Source: Thelephora terrestris (Eukaryota > Basidiomycota > Agaricomycetes > Thelephorales > Thelephoraceae). From it: DNA of 64,000 bases. Under the pieces are notes generated by a model. That model did not search any database. It saw only the letters and a list, made by a program, of their open reading frames with translations, and was not told where the DNA came from. This document shows positions 1 to 12,495 of the stretch, in pieces. Positions within the stretch are counted from its first letter, which is position 1; the number at the start of each line of letters is the position of its first letter. The stretch covers positions 930,001 through 994,000 of the forward strand of contig WIUZ02000003.1 of NCBI GenBank assembly GCA_015956445.1, read 5' to 3'. The position numbers and the translations under genes are program-made.

Positions 1-2152
1 TAAGGCACATTGCAGTCAAGAGAATAGCGTTCTTGACACCCCAACGTCAACGCTCAGTAATCTGGCAAGGCGGAAAGTGCCGGTGGCAAGATTGGTGACC
101 CAAACAGTCCTTCCCCCGCAATTTCTTGACAAAGGAAGCGTCATTCTTCAATGATTCATTGAGACCTTGACCACATGCTGACAAGTGCATATGTGCGCTA
201 CACCCTACTTTTGTATCGCTTAGCTTTCGGCAATCGCAAAATTGCAACCCATACGTTCGGGTGTGCAGTGCTGTAGCCTCGCCTTTTCTCACCCACCCTG
301 ATGCGGGAGTCCACTGTGCGGGACCCCGTGTCCATGATGAATCGGGGGAAGACTAAACTTGCCGGGTAATTCATTAAATTAAGGCGACGCGGGATTCCGT
401 CAGCTGAACCCTACATCATCGCGAAAACTACCTCGGTCAACCTTTCCGAGGTGCGACACTTTAGCTGACGTCAGACTATTCTTGAGCCCAAGGGCTTTAC
501 GCAAAGAATACAACATTCCATGGGTCTTGGGAACGCGTCCTCCTATTATCTATACCAATCTGTCAGATCAAAATTGAACACGGAAAGCACGAAGAACATG
601 CGGAGGTCGAGTGTGGGTATATCCGACATATTGGCTCGGCAGCGAGGATGAGCAAGGCCCTTGAGCACATAGCCACACACAGTGCACGCCCAATGCCGTT
701 ACGAGAAACGTCCTCCCACCCTCTCGTACCCAAGTCACAAGTTGATTTGTGGTATGGCTGAGGTGGGTGAACACGACCCCACATGACGCAACGCACAGTC
801 CCTTGACAGATTGCGGCGCAGTGAAGTAACGCTATTCGGCTCCTAGAAATTTCAGATACGGCCTGACAGGTGAAAAATGGAAGGAGTGCCAACTCGAAGC
901 GGGAGTCTCAGGCTTGATCACAGACCAACAGGGATGCAGGCCGATAGAGCAGCCGCGGGGGGAGCACAACAGGCGGGAGCACAACAGGCGGGAGGCAAGA
1001 AATGAAGGACCATCTCAGAGCATTCCTGGGTAGCGGAGTCCGAGTGGCTACAAAACTGTGCATACCAGTGACGGCATCCACAGTCGACAAAGACAGGGGG
1101 AGACCATTGGGGGGCACGGTCTAGCAGGGAGTAAATGAAATCACCGACCCGGGTCAACTCAAGATAGCTTACCAAGGATCAAGAGGCGGAAGATCCACTC
1201 ATCCCATTGGCCTGGAGTCCGCATGTCTCGGTAATGACCGCGGACGACCATCTCCTCGTCTATCAAATCTCCAACGTTCTGAACCCTGAGGACACCCCAA
1301 AAAGCTAGCACACGGCACACCCAGCAAGCCTGCACTCGTGCACGCAAATGATTGAAAACCCCACATATGGGTGACAAAATTGGGGGCTCACCCCTTTTTG
1401 GCTTTCCTGGCAAATTTCCTGCCTACGGTTTATGAGATGTTCATAATTGTAGACAGAAACTTGGTGATCTCGACGGTGACCTCAGGTAAGCGTTCCCTTC
1501 ACGTACGTGTGTTGTTCCGTGTGTTTGTCACGGACGGACCCGAAGCCGATTTGGGGGTTCCCCGAGCGGCTGACCAAATAAGTCTTCTGCAAACCGCAGG
1601 TTGAGGGCTGTGCGAGGCCAAACCGAGAAAAATTACACCGGGTCATCAGTTTCCTCAGGCAGACCACGTATATCGGTGACGATCACCGATAAGGGACTTC
1701 CGTGGGTGAGGATGGTCCGCATGAGCGCTCTGTGGTGCTCACCCGGCGATTTTCCCATTCTCGGGCGCTGAACGAGGTCCATCTGCGAATACGAGCGCCT
1801 CATCCAAGGCTAGACCTCCGCGTCCCGGCTTACAGCATATGGACTGTAACCCGAAAAGCCACCTTTCTCCGCGACCTACACCGTCCGATGCCGTCCTGCG
1901 GAGCATGCGCGGCCCATCGCCTCCGGCACACTCTGCGCCTTACGAGGCTCGTAGGTTGCCAAAGCCATTTAACGAGGTTCCAGGGCAACCCTACCGTCCG
2001 TCTCATCTTCCGACGATAGCCATTTCGTCGATCAATAAGAAGCGTGGGATCCAAGCACGTTCGGCCCGTGCCACGATCTGGGCGCCAACAAAGCGCTGCT
2101 GGCGGTCGATGTCCTGTCTCACACCTCCATTCAACCCGAAGGTCTTCCTCCC
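1..2152. other. Intergenic, no gene recognised
   Basis: Open frames here are short, overlap on both strands and show no domain or exon pattern I recognise. A tiny direct repeat (unit GGGAGCACAACAGGC, two copies near 960-990) is the only local structure I noticed. The last few hundred bases should hold the promoter of the gene that starts at 2,153. Confidence 0.5.
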
Positions 2153-4595
2153 ATGAGCAGCTCTAAAGCGGAATCGATTCCTCCCGACCCCGGGACCAGC
2201 CATCACAGTTCCCTCTCCCTCCGCCACGGCCAGACTAAATCTCTCCTCACCTCCTCACCGCCTCATGGCAGCGCGAGCTCCAGTTCGACGGCGATTCACG
2301 ACCATTTGGGAAGATTGGAGCCTACCTGGACTGTCAAGAGATACGAGCGGACGACGAAGCTTGAGCCTCCGTATATTCGGGAATACTTGTTGGATCCGTT
2401 CACAATATCTTTTGAAGACGGGTGAGGGTCTATAGAAAATACCCGAATTCTGTGACGTTGACCATTCTTTCCAGCAATGAACCACAAGATTGGACTCGAC
2501 TCGCCCACCCGGAGGTCAGCCCGCCAGATTCCCACACGGATGTTCATCTACTGAAGCTGATAGCACAGGGCGCCCTCTACTGGGCTTACAAACATCAACA
2601 CAAAGGCCAGATGATGGTACCTCCAGCCCACTATAACCCCACGAATGCATGATCTGACTTCTCCGTCAGCCGGTTTACACAGACGCATTCCTTTGCGACC
2701 CAAAGGTTCTTGAAGTAGTCGAGGGATTTCGAGATGCGATCTTGGGTAAGATCGACGCAGCCCGTATGCCGGACGAGTGGGAGTTGGTGTTGGATCTGGG
2801 CGAAGGCCACCCCCACGAATGCGTGTGCTACTATTACTTCGTCAACTGCTCGAACCGCACATTGTTCTGGCTCCATCAATTTGATGTACGGCATATTCTG
2901 GGTGGCCTGTATGAGTTCAAATCCAAGTTGCGCATCCGTGAGTCAGAATTGCTCAAGTGATTGTTTCAATTAGTGATGCTTGACCGCAGAACAAGCATTG
3001 GAAGGGCATTATTGGTGAGTTCATCCCAGACAACCCAGCTCTTGGAGGTTGACCGCCACCAGGAATCACTGGGAAATGTTCCCTCACGATCGAGAGATCT
3101 CTAAGGAGCTCCTGAAACAACTCGTAGGAATCATGATGCACTCCGGGATAGGTGAGTCACCAACGCCTGCGACTGGCCCACAATTTGTCTTATCAACTGT
3201 TCAGACGACATGACATCACACGGTTCGACATCCGTATATACCGGGGACGAGTTGGAGAAGTACATTTCCTATGTGAAGGAGATCGAGTTTGTCGGTGGAG
3301 CTGACGGGTACTCTCCTTGTGTGGTCGGTCAGTCTCGTTTCTCGCTTCTCTTCCAAGGCCGTTTTGACCGGCTCTTAGGTCGTCTGATGAAGTTTTTCGG
3401 TGATTACCCTGTGTTACCTCTTTCACCATCCCGAGGTTGCTGACAATAGGTCACAGCGTATGGGAGATACGTCAACTTCTACGGTCAACGCGAGGCTCGC
3501 CTCAGTCACGATCAGTCCATCTTTCGTGGCAGAGACAAGAAGCGAACGTGGTTGATTACGCTGATGTCCTTCTGGTTGTTTTTCGCGCCGGAGGTACACC
3601 TCAAAGGTTCCGTCCTGTCCCACTTCTGCTAACGTGAAGACACTGACTCCCTTTCTAGCGCTGGATACCGTGTACACGGATTTCGTCGTCTGCCAACACA
3701 AGTGAGAGTTCACCCCTCCCTCCTGGGATAAGCGCTGAAAGGACCCATTTCTCGGTCGCAGGTGGGGCAAGTTCATTCTCAAAGTGCAAAACGAATGGCG
3801 TGAACTCGTCCGAATTGTACGTCCCTCCACAGTACTCTCACGATCACTGTTGACACAGCTTTCTCCAGGGAACTGTGCTATTGACCGCGAACGTCGCATT
3901 CCTAGCTATCCCTAGCGTCGACAACTCTGTTCCTGGCACAGGCTCAGGAAGTTTTCACCGGAACCCAGCCCAAGTCACCAGCTTTATGTCTATCGTCTTC
4001 AGCATGGGATGTATGGTAATCGGACAACTGCTGCTTCGGCATCATCTGATTCGGCCACATGACTCCGCAGAACGAGTTGTAAGTCTCGAGCGTCCTGGCA
4101 TGCTCTGGGTTTCAGACGTCAGCTAACCACCCTTCAAGGACAGATACCTGCGCAGCTATCATGATGCACATCGGGGATTGGAAACTCTCGCTATTCTGTA
4201 CAGCCTTCCACAATCCTTACTTCTGTGGGCGTAAGATCATCTCTCGCAGCACCAGTTCGTTCGTGGATCTAATTTATCATCATCTTGACAGGATCACCTC
4301 GTTCTTTGTCGCTTTCGTCTTTGTGGCGTTGGTAGATTCGGAGGGTAAATGGCAGAGATATCCCACTGCTGCTGTGATGTTTATCTTGATCGCCCTCCTA
4401 CTTTGGTGTCTCTGGGCGACTTGGGAGGCGAGGATCGAATGGGTGGGGCGCATACGTCGGTTGCTGAAAATCGCGCCTCAGGGCCGTCCACGCTCTCGGA
4501 GTAAGAGGGATCGTTCCGAGCGACACGATGGCCAAGAAACCACACCGCTTGGGTCGGTTAGCGTCGACCCAAATGTCGTGAACAATGACCGCTGA
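2153..4595 (+). CDS. Multi-exon membrane protein of an uncharacterised Agaricomycete family (WW-like N-terminus, C-terminal TM helices)
   Basis: About a dozen exons separated by introns near 50 bp. Clear ones are 2422-2474, 2515-2568, 2617-2669, 2938-2989, 3015-3062 and 3152-3204; all are GT-AG and keep frame. The Ser-rich N-terminus is followed by a WW-like stretch (DWTRLAHPEG, then ALYWAY). Next come VYTDAFL, CYYYFVNCSNRTLFWL and QALEGHYWNHWEMFP, a conserved block order I recall from many mushroom proteins of unknown function. The C-terminal third has hydrophobic segments: TWLITLMSFWLFFAPE near 3,550-3,592, one near 3,870-3,910, one near 3,985-4,030, then two between about 4,295 and 4,430. 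It ends in a basic tail. The motif HRGLETLAILYSLP near 4,170-4,205 supports the assignment. The start at 2,153 is the first ATG in frame with the Ser-rich exon. It looks intact. Its function is unknown; an integral membrane protein is inferred from hydrophobicity only. Confidence 0.8.
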
Positions 4596-6931
4596 GGCTC
4601 GCGTATTCACTGTATGTTTCGTGTAGTTTGAAATACCCATGTATCATGTCCTATGTATCGCTGAGTAAAGTGTTCCAGGCTCGTTGAGGTCCTCGTATTT
4701 GGTACTGCTTTCATAGAATAATGACACCGCCTTGGCACATCGAGTTTGGAGTTGGTAAACGGGTAAGATGCCCCATAATCCACCTCGTTGGACCTATATA
4801 CACTTACAAGTATATCAAGCAGGGCGCGGCCACTTACACGCTGTTAATCCCAGAGGTCATCAGCTCCGAGCTCGGACTCTCGGAGTGATCTCGCTCTCAC
4901 CCTCGCAATATCGGACCCAACAATCATAAAACCGATAGTTGTCCAAAGCATCCGGGCTGTGGAATGATTTTCCAGGGCGAGCGCTCTCAGGAGCTGCGGT
5001 GGCCATGTAAAAAAACGGACATCAATCTAGTTGCCGACAGTGGGGGGCGATACAATCGTTGGGTTTGGAATCTGGACGGTGACCCGCCCTCCGCGGCCGG
5101 AGATAATTGCGTTCTGCAGGGTCGTGTACTTCGGAAATACATGTCTGGCCTTGATGGATCTCTCGGGCTTGAGGACCCCGGGGTCTGGGAATACGTCTTC
5201 AACACAACATAGCCCTAGGAAAGGGGGTGCGATTTATTTGTTGTAAGTCGAAAATCGGCAAACAATGTGTGGTTTGTATCCTCACCAGATTCCGTTCTCT
5301 ATCACCGTGGTTCCCGCGGGAATGGTGCACTTGTCTGCGTCACTTTGGTGGGGTCTGTGCGGGACGTCCATACGTTTGGGTGTGGGTGACACCGTGGCAT
5401 GATACCATTCAACGGTCTATGGCAACTAGCCAACCTAGGAGATGCCAAAAACTCACTGCATCAACGCCAACGTGCACTCGGGTCTCGGGCCATGTGTGTT
5501 CAGTTGCCTCTCTGATCTGTCTTCCCCACGTAACTCGCTTCCACGCTCTCTCCAATGTGGTTGAACGGTAGCGTCAACTAGTTCCCAACCAGTTCCCCCT
5601 ATGTAACATCGCACCCTCGTGACATCTGGTTCCAGATATCCGGGAAGCAAGGAGCTTGACAACTCAGTGCGATATCAGAATGGATTGGCGCGAAAAACTC
5701 AGATGAACGCATGCGGTGCGGTACCCGACCCGTGAGGAAAGTAGAACCGAACAGGGAGGGCCGTCTGCTGTGCATTTTTGAGGTACTGGTTTCTCTGCCA
5801 GAGTCAACTCTGAGGCTGTGTGCGAGGCTCGGAGAGTAGAGGCGGCTCCCGACCCTTCGACCGATCGTCAGAGTTTAAGCCAGCAGTGATCGAAACCTAC
5901 TAGTGCAACGCAGTACGCGCAGACTGGGGTGAGCCACCCAAAAACTGCATTTACCATTGGAGAGCCGAGAGTCGTACCTGCAGGAGTGACTGCGCCGGAA
6001 GATTATCACCGATTCATTAGCCAAGGGAGAAGCGACGAGCATGCAACTCGACGGACATAGTTCCTTCAAGTTGGATCTCGGTAACTTTTGTCAGCAAGCA
6101 CGCTCGAGGGCGCTTTGCAGCACTCCACTATTCGGATCCAGCGCTGAGCGTTCATCGAAGAGATCCAAACGGGCTCAAAGTTGCTTAGCACAGGCATATG
6201 TACTATGCGAATCAAGAATCTCGAAGTAGAGTACGCCAGTTTCTAGGGAACCCATAAAGGTGGCTTGTTGGAGCAAGTATGAATGTTTTACTCACCACGC
6301 TCTTTGGCGGGTTTGGTAAACACTTATCGTATTTTTTATTACGACCGACCGACGCATTTCCAACAGCGGGTCGCACCCTTAGCCCAGGCGGGTGGAGCGC
6401 TGAGTGTTCCTCTTGCCCCACAAGACAGGTGCACTGACAGCTCCGAAAGCGTAAGGGTCACAGCTAAGCAAGTCAAATAAACCCGTATAGTCTAGGCGGG
6501 AGTAGCCCGAGGACACCGCCGAGCATGAGGTGGCGGCTGATACGCCACCAACAGCTCCGTCGGAATCACAATGTAGAATGAACGTCAGTTGAGTATATGA
6601 GCTAGTGGTGGGTGGAAAAAGCTCAAGCATCATCGGGGTCGCTTGCGGAGATAGCCTACATAGGATTCCCATCACTCATCATCGCGATTGCAGTTGGCGG
6701 GCTGGAGCAATGAAACACCGCACGATAGTTTGAACTTGATGGCTGGATTCCAGCCTACCCGAGGACACAATACCAATAATTCATTTTATACAACAAAGAA
6801 CAAAGCATACACGATAAATCTTATTATTTACTACCTTCTTCTGACCCACGCTAGGTTGACTTAAATATATCATGCAACATTTGTCTGAAAGGTGAAGGGG
6901 ATCGCTGTTCTTCACCTATTCCGATTGACAG
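4596..6931. other. Intergenic, no gene recognised
   Basis: About 2.3 kb between the membrane protein gene and the first kinase. Frames are short and on both strands, with no recognisable motif, no clear tandem repeat and no terminal inverted repeat that I could see. An AT-rich patch near 6,770-6,870 probably lies just downstream of the minus-strand kinase that ends at 6,932. Confidence 0.45.
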
Positions 6932-8402
6932 TCAAATCAACTCCCATGGCGAACATGTACATGCTTTGTGGTTGCACACACCAGGGTTCGCGATCTTCTC
7001 GAGATCTCGGAGGACTTCCTTGGCCTCCGGTCGCCTCTCCGCTTTCTTATGCCAACACGTCTTTGCGACCTTCCAGACCGCTGGTGAAATTCCTGGGGCA
7101 TCGAATTGACGAGGCTTTGGCGGTCTTTCGCCTCTTGAGACCATGACGGTGACGGTTGGATCCGAAATACCGCGGAAGGGCATCTCTCCGATCACCAGCT
7201 GAGGAGCTGATCAGGGACTGAAGTACTGATGACCTTCTTTTGAAATGTAGACTCACCTCGACGACGACCATTGACAAGGAATATACGTCCGACTTGTTCG
7301 TAGGTTTCTTCTTCTCAGGCCTCGCGGTCCCATCGGCGTCGAGAAGCTCCGGTGCACAGTAACGAACCGTGCAGCCGTGGTTTGGGGTCGAGGCATTAAC
7401 TGTATCGATATTCTTCGTGATTGAACAGAGGCCGAAGTCGGAAAGGCGGGGAATGCCTCCCTTATCGATGAGGATGTTCGGCTGCAAAGATGGCAAGTTA
7501 GTTGATGAAAAGAAAGCACGATCTCCACTCACACTCTTGAGATCCCCATGGACAACTTCGCTGAGGTGTAAATAGTCGAGGCCACGGGTGACCCCAATCA
7601 GCTACGTTCACTCTCGTCAGCTCAGATTCGGATGGCTGATACATCGGACGCACCAAATCCAGGCGGTTTACACCTGGATATCTCCTTACGTATGCTAGGA
7701 TATCTCCATGCTCCATCCACCGAGATACCATGCAGAATTCGAATGCTTTTGGGGCCACTCCTTCAATGGACAAAATATTTGGATGGCTCGCCCGCTTGCA
7801 GACAACCACTTCCTTGCAATATTTCTACATCGAAGGTCGCAAGTCAAATCCTCGATCTGGTCACATCTGGAAGGAACTGAGTCGCACCTTGTTGATCTTA
7901 TCAGCTGGATCTTGCTCATACACACGAAGGGTCTTGACCGCGAATACCACGCTGTCATCTCTTGTGTCGGTGAGTTTCCAGACATCAGAGAAGCCCCCAG
8001 ATGCGAACGCTCGTGGACCAGGCTTGCTGAGCGGGCGGGTGACTTCGTATGAACTGGGGAGGATTCCGTGCAGTCCACATGTCTTTCTCAGCGCTCGTAT
8101 GCATCGCCGTTGCAGAGCTGGGTCAGCTGAAAGACTGTCGATAATCTATTTCAAGGTTGTTAAGATTGGGCCCGTCGTGTTGAGCTCGAGGGTACACAGA
8201 CCTTGTCTAAAATGTTGATGTACGATAGTGGCTTGATACCTCGCTCCTTGAGATTTTTTATCCAGTCCAGATAGTTTGCGTCTACAAATGCGGTGTTCAA
8301 TACCCGGCTGATATCTGACTTCCCATCCCAGCTGAGCATATCAGTCAGCCAGGTCGGAAGGGGGAATGCCCTAGGAGCCATCGTCGCTGGAAGGGAGGAC
8401 AT
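6932..8402 (-). CDS. TKL-like protein kinase, first of four
   Basis: Read on the minus strand from the ATG at 8,402. A first exon (MSSLPATMAPRAF onward) encodes a roughly 65-residue N-terminal region without a known domain. The kinase domain follows in several exons. Glycine loop: FASGGFSDVWK. Lysine: FAVKTLRV. The N-lobe helix region reads CKEVVVCKRASHPNIL. Catalytic loop: HGDLKSPNILI, with HGD in place of HRD. Metal-binding motif: LSDFGL. Activation-segment end: YCAPELL. C-lobe: SDVYSLSMVVVE and CWHKKAERRP. An intron splits the gene right after HGDLKS, as in its neighbours. All key residues are present, so activity is plausible. HGD in place of HRD is normal in these mushroom TKL-like kinases. 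A cytoplasmic signalling kinase is inferred; the substrate is unknown. Confidence 0.85.
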
Positions 8403-9086
8403 TTTGCTTGCAAGTGGTCTGAAGGAGAGGTGACCTGAGAGCTTATATGAGTAGCCCGATGCCCATGCGGCCGACCCGTGTCCCGACCCGTTCTACGCCA
8501 AACCTCGCACTTACAATGAGGCCGCTGCGTGTGCACTAAGATTTTCACGACAGCAGGCCGCGTCGATCCCCCGTGCCCGAATGTGGTATGAAACGCAGGT
8601 ACGACGGTGTACCGTGTCGTTCTTGCTCAGAAAGCTGGAGCTCGGATCTCTGCAACGAAAGGTGTGAGTCGTTATCTTGTCGCCTGCTGATTTTCTGAAT
8701 TGAACACGTGCGAGGACTCATGGACAGAGCCAGCCAACTAGCTCTTCATCATTCGCCACAGCCTACTTGTAATTGAAACATCGGTCTACGATGTGAAGTG
8801 GATTATCGGTGGCCGTTTCGAGTCACGGTTACACAGAAGATGATCATCAGCCGGAAGAAGAACCTGCCAGCGTCAATCAATCATGGGACTGATAGTGCTT
8901 CGCACAAGCCCGGGATGCCGACATATTGGTGTGACTTTATGAATGGAGGATCAAATCGATCACGGGCCAACTTAGACTTGAGCGTAGCGGTCTTCAGAAC
9001 GAATAGGTATCCGAACACACGGCCAAAGGTACGACATGACCGGTACGCGTAGCTACATCCGACCTTCCTGTAATTTGGAAGTTTAT
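8403..9086. other. Spacer between two minus-strand kinase genes
   Basis: About 680 bp. It contains the upstream region of the first kinase (start 8,402) and the downstream region of the second (stop 9,087). I see no gene, RNA or repeat in it. Confidence 0.5.
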
Positions 9087-10646
9087 TCAGAAAGCGAAGA
9101 ATGCGCTCACTGAAGCCGCAATTAGTCCATATATGTTCCTTCCTGCACGCCTCTTGAGCAAGCGAAAAATACGAATAAGAAATGAGAATATACCAGTCCG
9201 ATCCCCAGCCTCAAGTTCCCTCAGAACCTCTATTATGTTGGGTCGCCTCTTAGGGTTCTTCGCCCAGCACTTGTTCGTGAGGGACCACAGTTTGGGGGTA
9301 AATTGGGGGTGGACTGGCTTATCTGGTCGCTTGTCCTCCGCGAGCAGGAGAATTACCTGGTGTTCATGGTACTCGTCGAACGGAAGCCTCCCCGTGAATA
9401 TCTGAGAATTTTGTAAGGTCGGGAAACCGGACTCTGGGAAAGAAACTGGGGGCGTTACCTCTATCGTTACCATAGCCAATGAGTAAGTGTCCGACTTAAA
9501 TGTGACCCGAAGGGACTTGGTTTTCTCCCTACCCTTTGTTTTTGTTGACAATTCAAGGAGCTCTGGCGCAAACCAGCGTGTGGACCCTTTCCCATTTGGT
9601 GTAGAAGCATTTGCAGAAATGTTGTTCATCGTGATCGATGAAAATCCGAAATCTGTTAGACGAGGGTTCTCGTCGGAGTCGATGAGAATATTCGACTGTG
9701 TTTCTTGCTCAGCCATGCGGAGGGCGAGGGCGGGCGGGTGGAAGAGGATGCTTACACTTTTGAGATCCCCGTGAACTACCTGGATGGAGTGCAAGTAATT
9801 AAGACCCCTTGTCACGCCGAGTAACTAAGCCAGAACGAGTCAGAGACGGTGTATCCACGGAGATTGAGACTAACCAATTTGACGCGGTCGAGACCCTCGC
9901 CATCGGTGCTTCTGAGGTATGTGCTCATGTTCCCGTTGTCCATCCACGGAGACACGATACAAAGGTTAGGGGGATCCGAGGGATCTGACATTTGAACGCC
10001 CACGATTGCCAGGACGTTGGGATCCGTGACATGTTTGGCAACCAGCACCTCCTTACAGAATCTCTGAGAGTCACATAAGGCAACGCAGAGCGGATGCGCA
10101 TAAGGATTTACATACCTTCCTCATCTCGGAGATGTCATCCGCCTGGGTGACGCGAATGATCTTGAGGGCAAGGGCGGTACCGGATGGGGAGGTTGCTTTC
10201 CATACGTCTGAGAACCCGCCAGCGGCGTTAGCCAACGCATCTTGCCTGCTGGGTTCATACGAAAGTCTGTAACTGGATGGAAGAAACCCAGTTTCTGACC
10301 CTGCCTTCCTGAGTGCTCGAAAGCACCGTCCGCGCATCTCAACCGGAAGAGCCACGGTACAATAAATCTGACGGGAGCTAGGTAAAGGAACTTTCACAAA
10401 ATAGGGGTGATGTACCTGATACAAGCCATCGACATACCGCTGGGGTTCAGGGTAGCGACGCAGGGTGTCCAAGTAGTCCCCCGCGTCGAAAATGACCTTC
10501 AAAAGCTGCGATGTTTGGTCTGGAACTTGTGCTCCCTTCCCCTGGGCAATAAACGCGATCCTCTCCCGGGTGGTGTTTGGAGGTTCCTCCATTTCTTGTC
10601 CGAGGTAAGATGTGAATTTGCGCTCGAACCGACAAGACGGGTTCAA
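9087..10646 (-). CDS. TKL-like protein kinase, second of four, with hydrophobic C-terminal tail
   Basis: Minus strand. The first in-frame ATG is at 10,646; an internal ATG near 10,592 (MEEPPNTTRERIAF) is an alternative start. The N-terminal region includes DAGDYLDTLRRYPEPQRYV. The kinase domain is spread over several exons. Glycine loop: AAGGFSDVWK. Lysine: LALKIIRV. Then KEVLVAKHVTDPNVLAIVG, a catalytic loop with VVHGDLKS, an intron, and SNILIDSDENPRLTDFGFSS. Activation-segment end: WFAPELLE. C-lobe: DTYSLAMVTIE and CWAKNPKRRPNI. The HGDLKS/intron/NILID junction matches the first kinase, so the two minus-strand genes are paralogues. The C-terminus is unusual: after a basic patch (FRLLKRRAGRN) the last ~15 residues are hydrophobic (YGLIAASVSAFFAF), which could be a tail anchor. 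All catalytic residues are present. Confidence 0.83.
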
Positions 10647-11114
10647 AGTTATATATGGAGATCAAAGCTCCCGCACGAGATCTACACGCGGAGGCCTCGC
10701 GAAACCCATACGATCTTCGGTATCCCAGACGGAGACGTCAGTGATGGTAAGCCGCCAGGTGGCATCTCACCGCGCAACATTGCAGTGCACTGTGCGGGTT
10801 GCACCACGGCATTGCCCGACGCTACCGTTCCCCGGGTCACGTGTTGACAAGGCACAGCCCGGGCATGGGGCCCTGAGGTGGCTGGGCTCAAGCCAAATAA
10901 ATATGTCCACCGCCAACTACCAAACCAAATGTCGGTTATGGCGAATCAAAGGACCAAGGTTTGGTGGAAACCGTTTACTTAGTGTCCCACTACCAGGAAT
11001 GTGCGGTGTCGAGATTCGGAATAAAGCCAATGCATATCTCTACTATATACCGCAAGATCACGCTTCCTCGACGGCCAACCTTGACGTATACCATTCCTCG
11101 AAAGTACTCCACCG
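10647..11114. promoter_or_regulatory. Divergent intergenic region between two kinase genes
   Basis: A 468-bp gap from which the second kinase is read leftwards and the third rightwards. It must hold both promoters, possibly shared. I see no TATA box I would defend; the assignment rests only on the head-to-head layout. Confidence 0.45.
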
Positions 11115-12495
11115 ATGGTCAACAGCTCACAAAAGTCGAAATGCGATACCGCCCAACTATTGGACGTCATTCACCACCCCCATGACAAGGAACAGACCCT
11201 AGAGGTACTCACGACCTTCATTTCCAACAAGAGCTACGTCGGGGTTGCGCGGAAGTTGGATGAGGGGGATGTGGTCAAACTGGTAGATGTTATCGATCAG
11301 GTCTGTCGTATTCTGCTCAAGGGAACCCTCTTGACGACGACCTCTGTAACTAGGCCATCGGAACCGACGATTGGGACAAATCCCGAAAGTCGTCATTGTT
11401 ACGGGCACTGGGCTCGATATGCGGTGCCACCGCGATACTTCCTCACACGACGATTCTATCCGATGGGCTGACTAAATCTGGAGAAATCGCTGTTGCCTCC
11501 GGAGGGTTCACCGATACGTGGCGGGGGCAGCTCAAAACGATACCAGTTTCCCTCAAAGCTTTTCGGACATACCCCTCCCAGGATCTGAAAGAAGTCAAAA
11601 AGGCAAGGGACACGATCCGTGCAAGCATGACATCTGTTAACTAACGACCCCTGTAGATATTGTGGAAGGAAGTGGTCACTTGGAAGCGTTTGTCTCATAA
11701 AAACGTTTTACGGTTCTACGGTGTCGATAGGACGATTTTCCAACTCGCCCTCGTATACGACTGGGCGCGCTCAGGAAATATTACCCAATACCTGGGTTCG
11801 CACCCAAACGCCTCCCGGACACGCTTGGTAATCGTCGCCACCCTTTAACTCCACCGCGCCTGATAACTGACCCTAACTGAATTCGAAGCTCCGCGAAGTG
11901 GCAGAAGGGCTGTGTTATCTCCACTCATATGGAGTTGTGCATGGGGACCTCAAGGGGGTAAGTCCATACTCAAAAATCTTCAATTCACCGCCGCTCTATT
12001 CGATTGTGGAAACCCTAGAAAGTTCTGATGGAACGGCCCACATAGACAAATGTGTTGATCTCTCCACAAGGCGAAGCATGTCTATCCGACTACGGTTTGA
12101 TGCCTATCCAGTCAAATCACGCGTTTATGGAGGCGGCCACGCCCGGTGTTGTGGGAATTTCCAGGTGGCTAGCCCCGGAACTCATCGATCCACCCCGCAA
12201 GAAGGGGTACCGGCAACCAGCGGCAACAGAACAGGCAGACATCTTTGCGTTCGCGATGTTGGTCATTGAAATTTTCACTGGGGAACTTCCATTCGGTAAA
12301 GTAAGGCACGAAACTGCCATCTTGATGATCGTCCGTGGGCAGAGACCAGAAAAACCGCACGACGTCGAAAGCCGCGGGCTTACACCCGAAATATGGAAAT
12401 TCAATCAGAAGTGTTGGCACCAAAGCCCTACGAAGCGTCCCAATATTCAGTCCGTGTTGAATGCCTGGGAAGGATTCGATTCTACAGAGAGGTAG
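11115..12495 (+). CDS. TKL-like protein kinase, third of four, DYG variant
   Basis: Five exons by eye: 11115-11300, 11390-11602, 11657-11827, 11889-11957 and 12046-12495. Exon 1 encodes a helical N-terminal region ending LVDVIDQ. Exon 2 carries the glycine loop ASGGFTDTWRG and the lysine (VSLKAFRTYP). Exon 3 begins ILWKEVVTWKRLSHKNVL. Exon 4 (69 nt) holds VVHGDLKG. Exon 5 has TNVLISPQGEACLSDYGLMP, WLAPELI, DIFAFAMLVIEIFTG and CWHQSPTKRPNI. DFG is DYG here, a conservative change that keeps the metal-binding Asp, so the enzyme may be active. The second intron fits best with a GC donor (AAAAAG/GCAAGG), because the nearby GT site breaks the frame. Exons 3 and 4 match those of the fourth kinase in length, which shows duplication. 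Confidence 0.82.

Noticed and set aside
47-1667. Cluster of 60-110-codon frames at the left edge
   Set aside because: Frames overlap on both strands, lack motifs and have no splice-consistent continuation.
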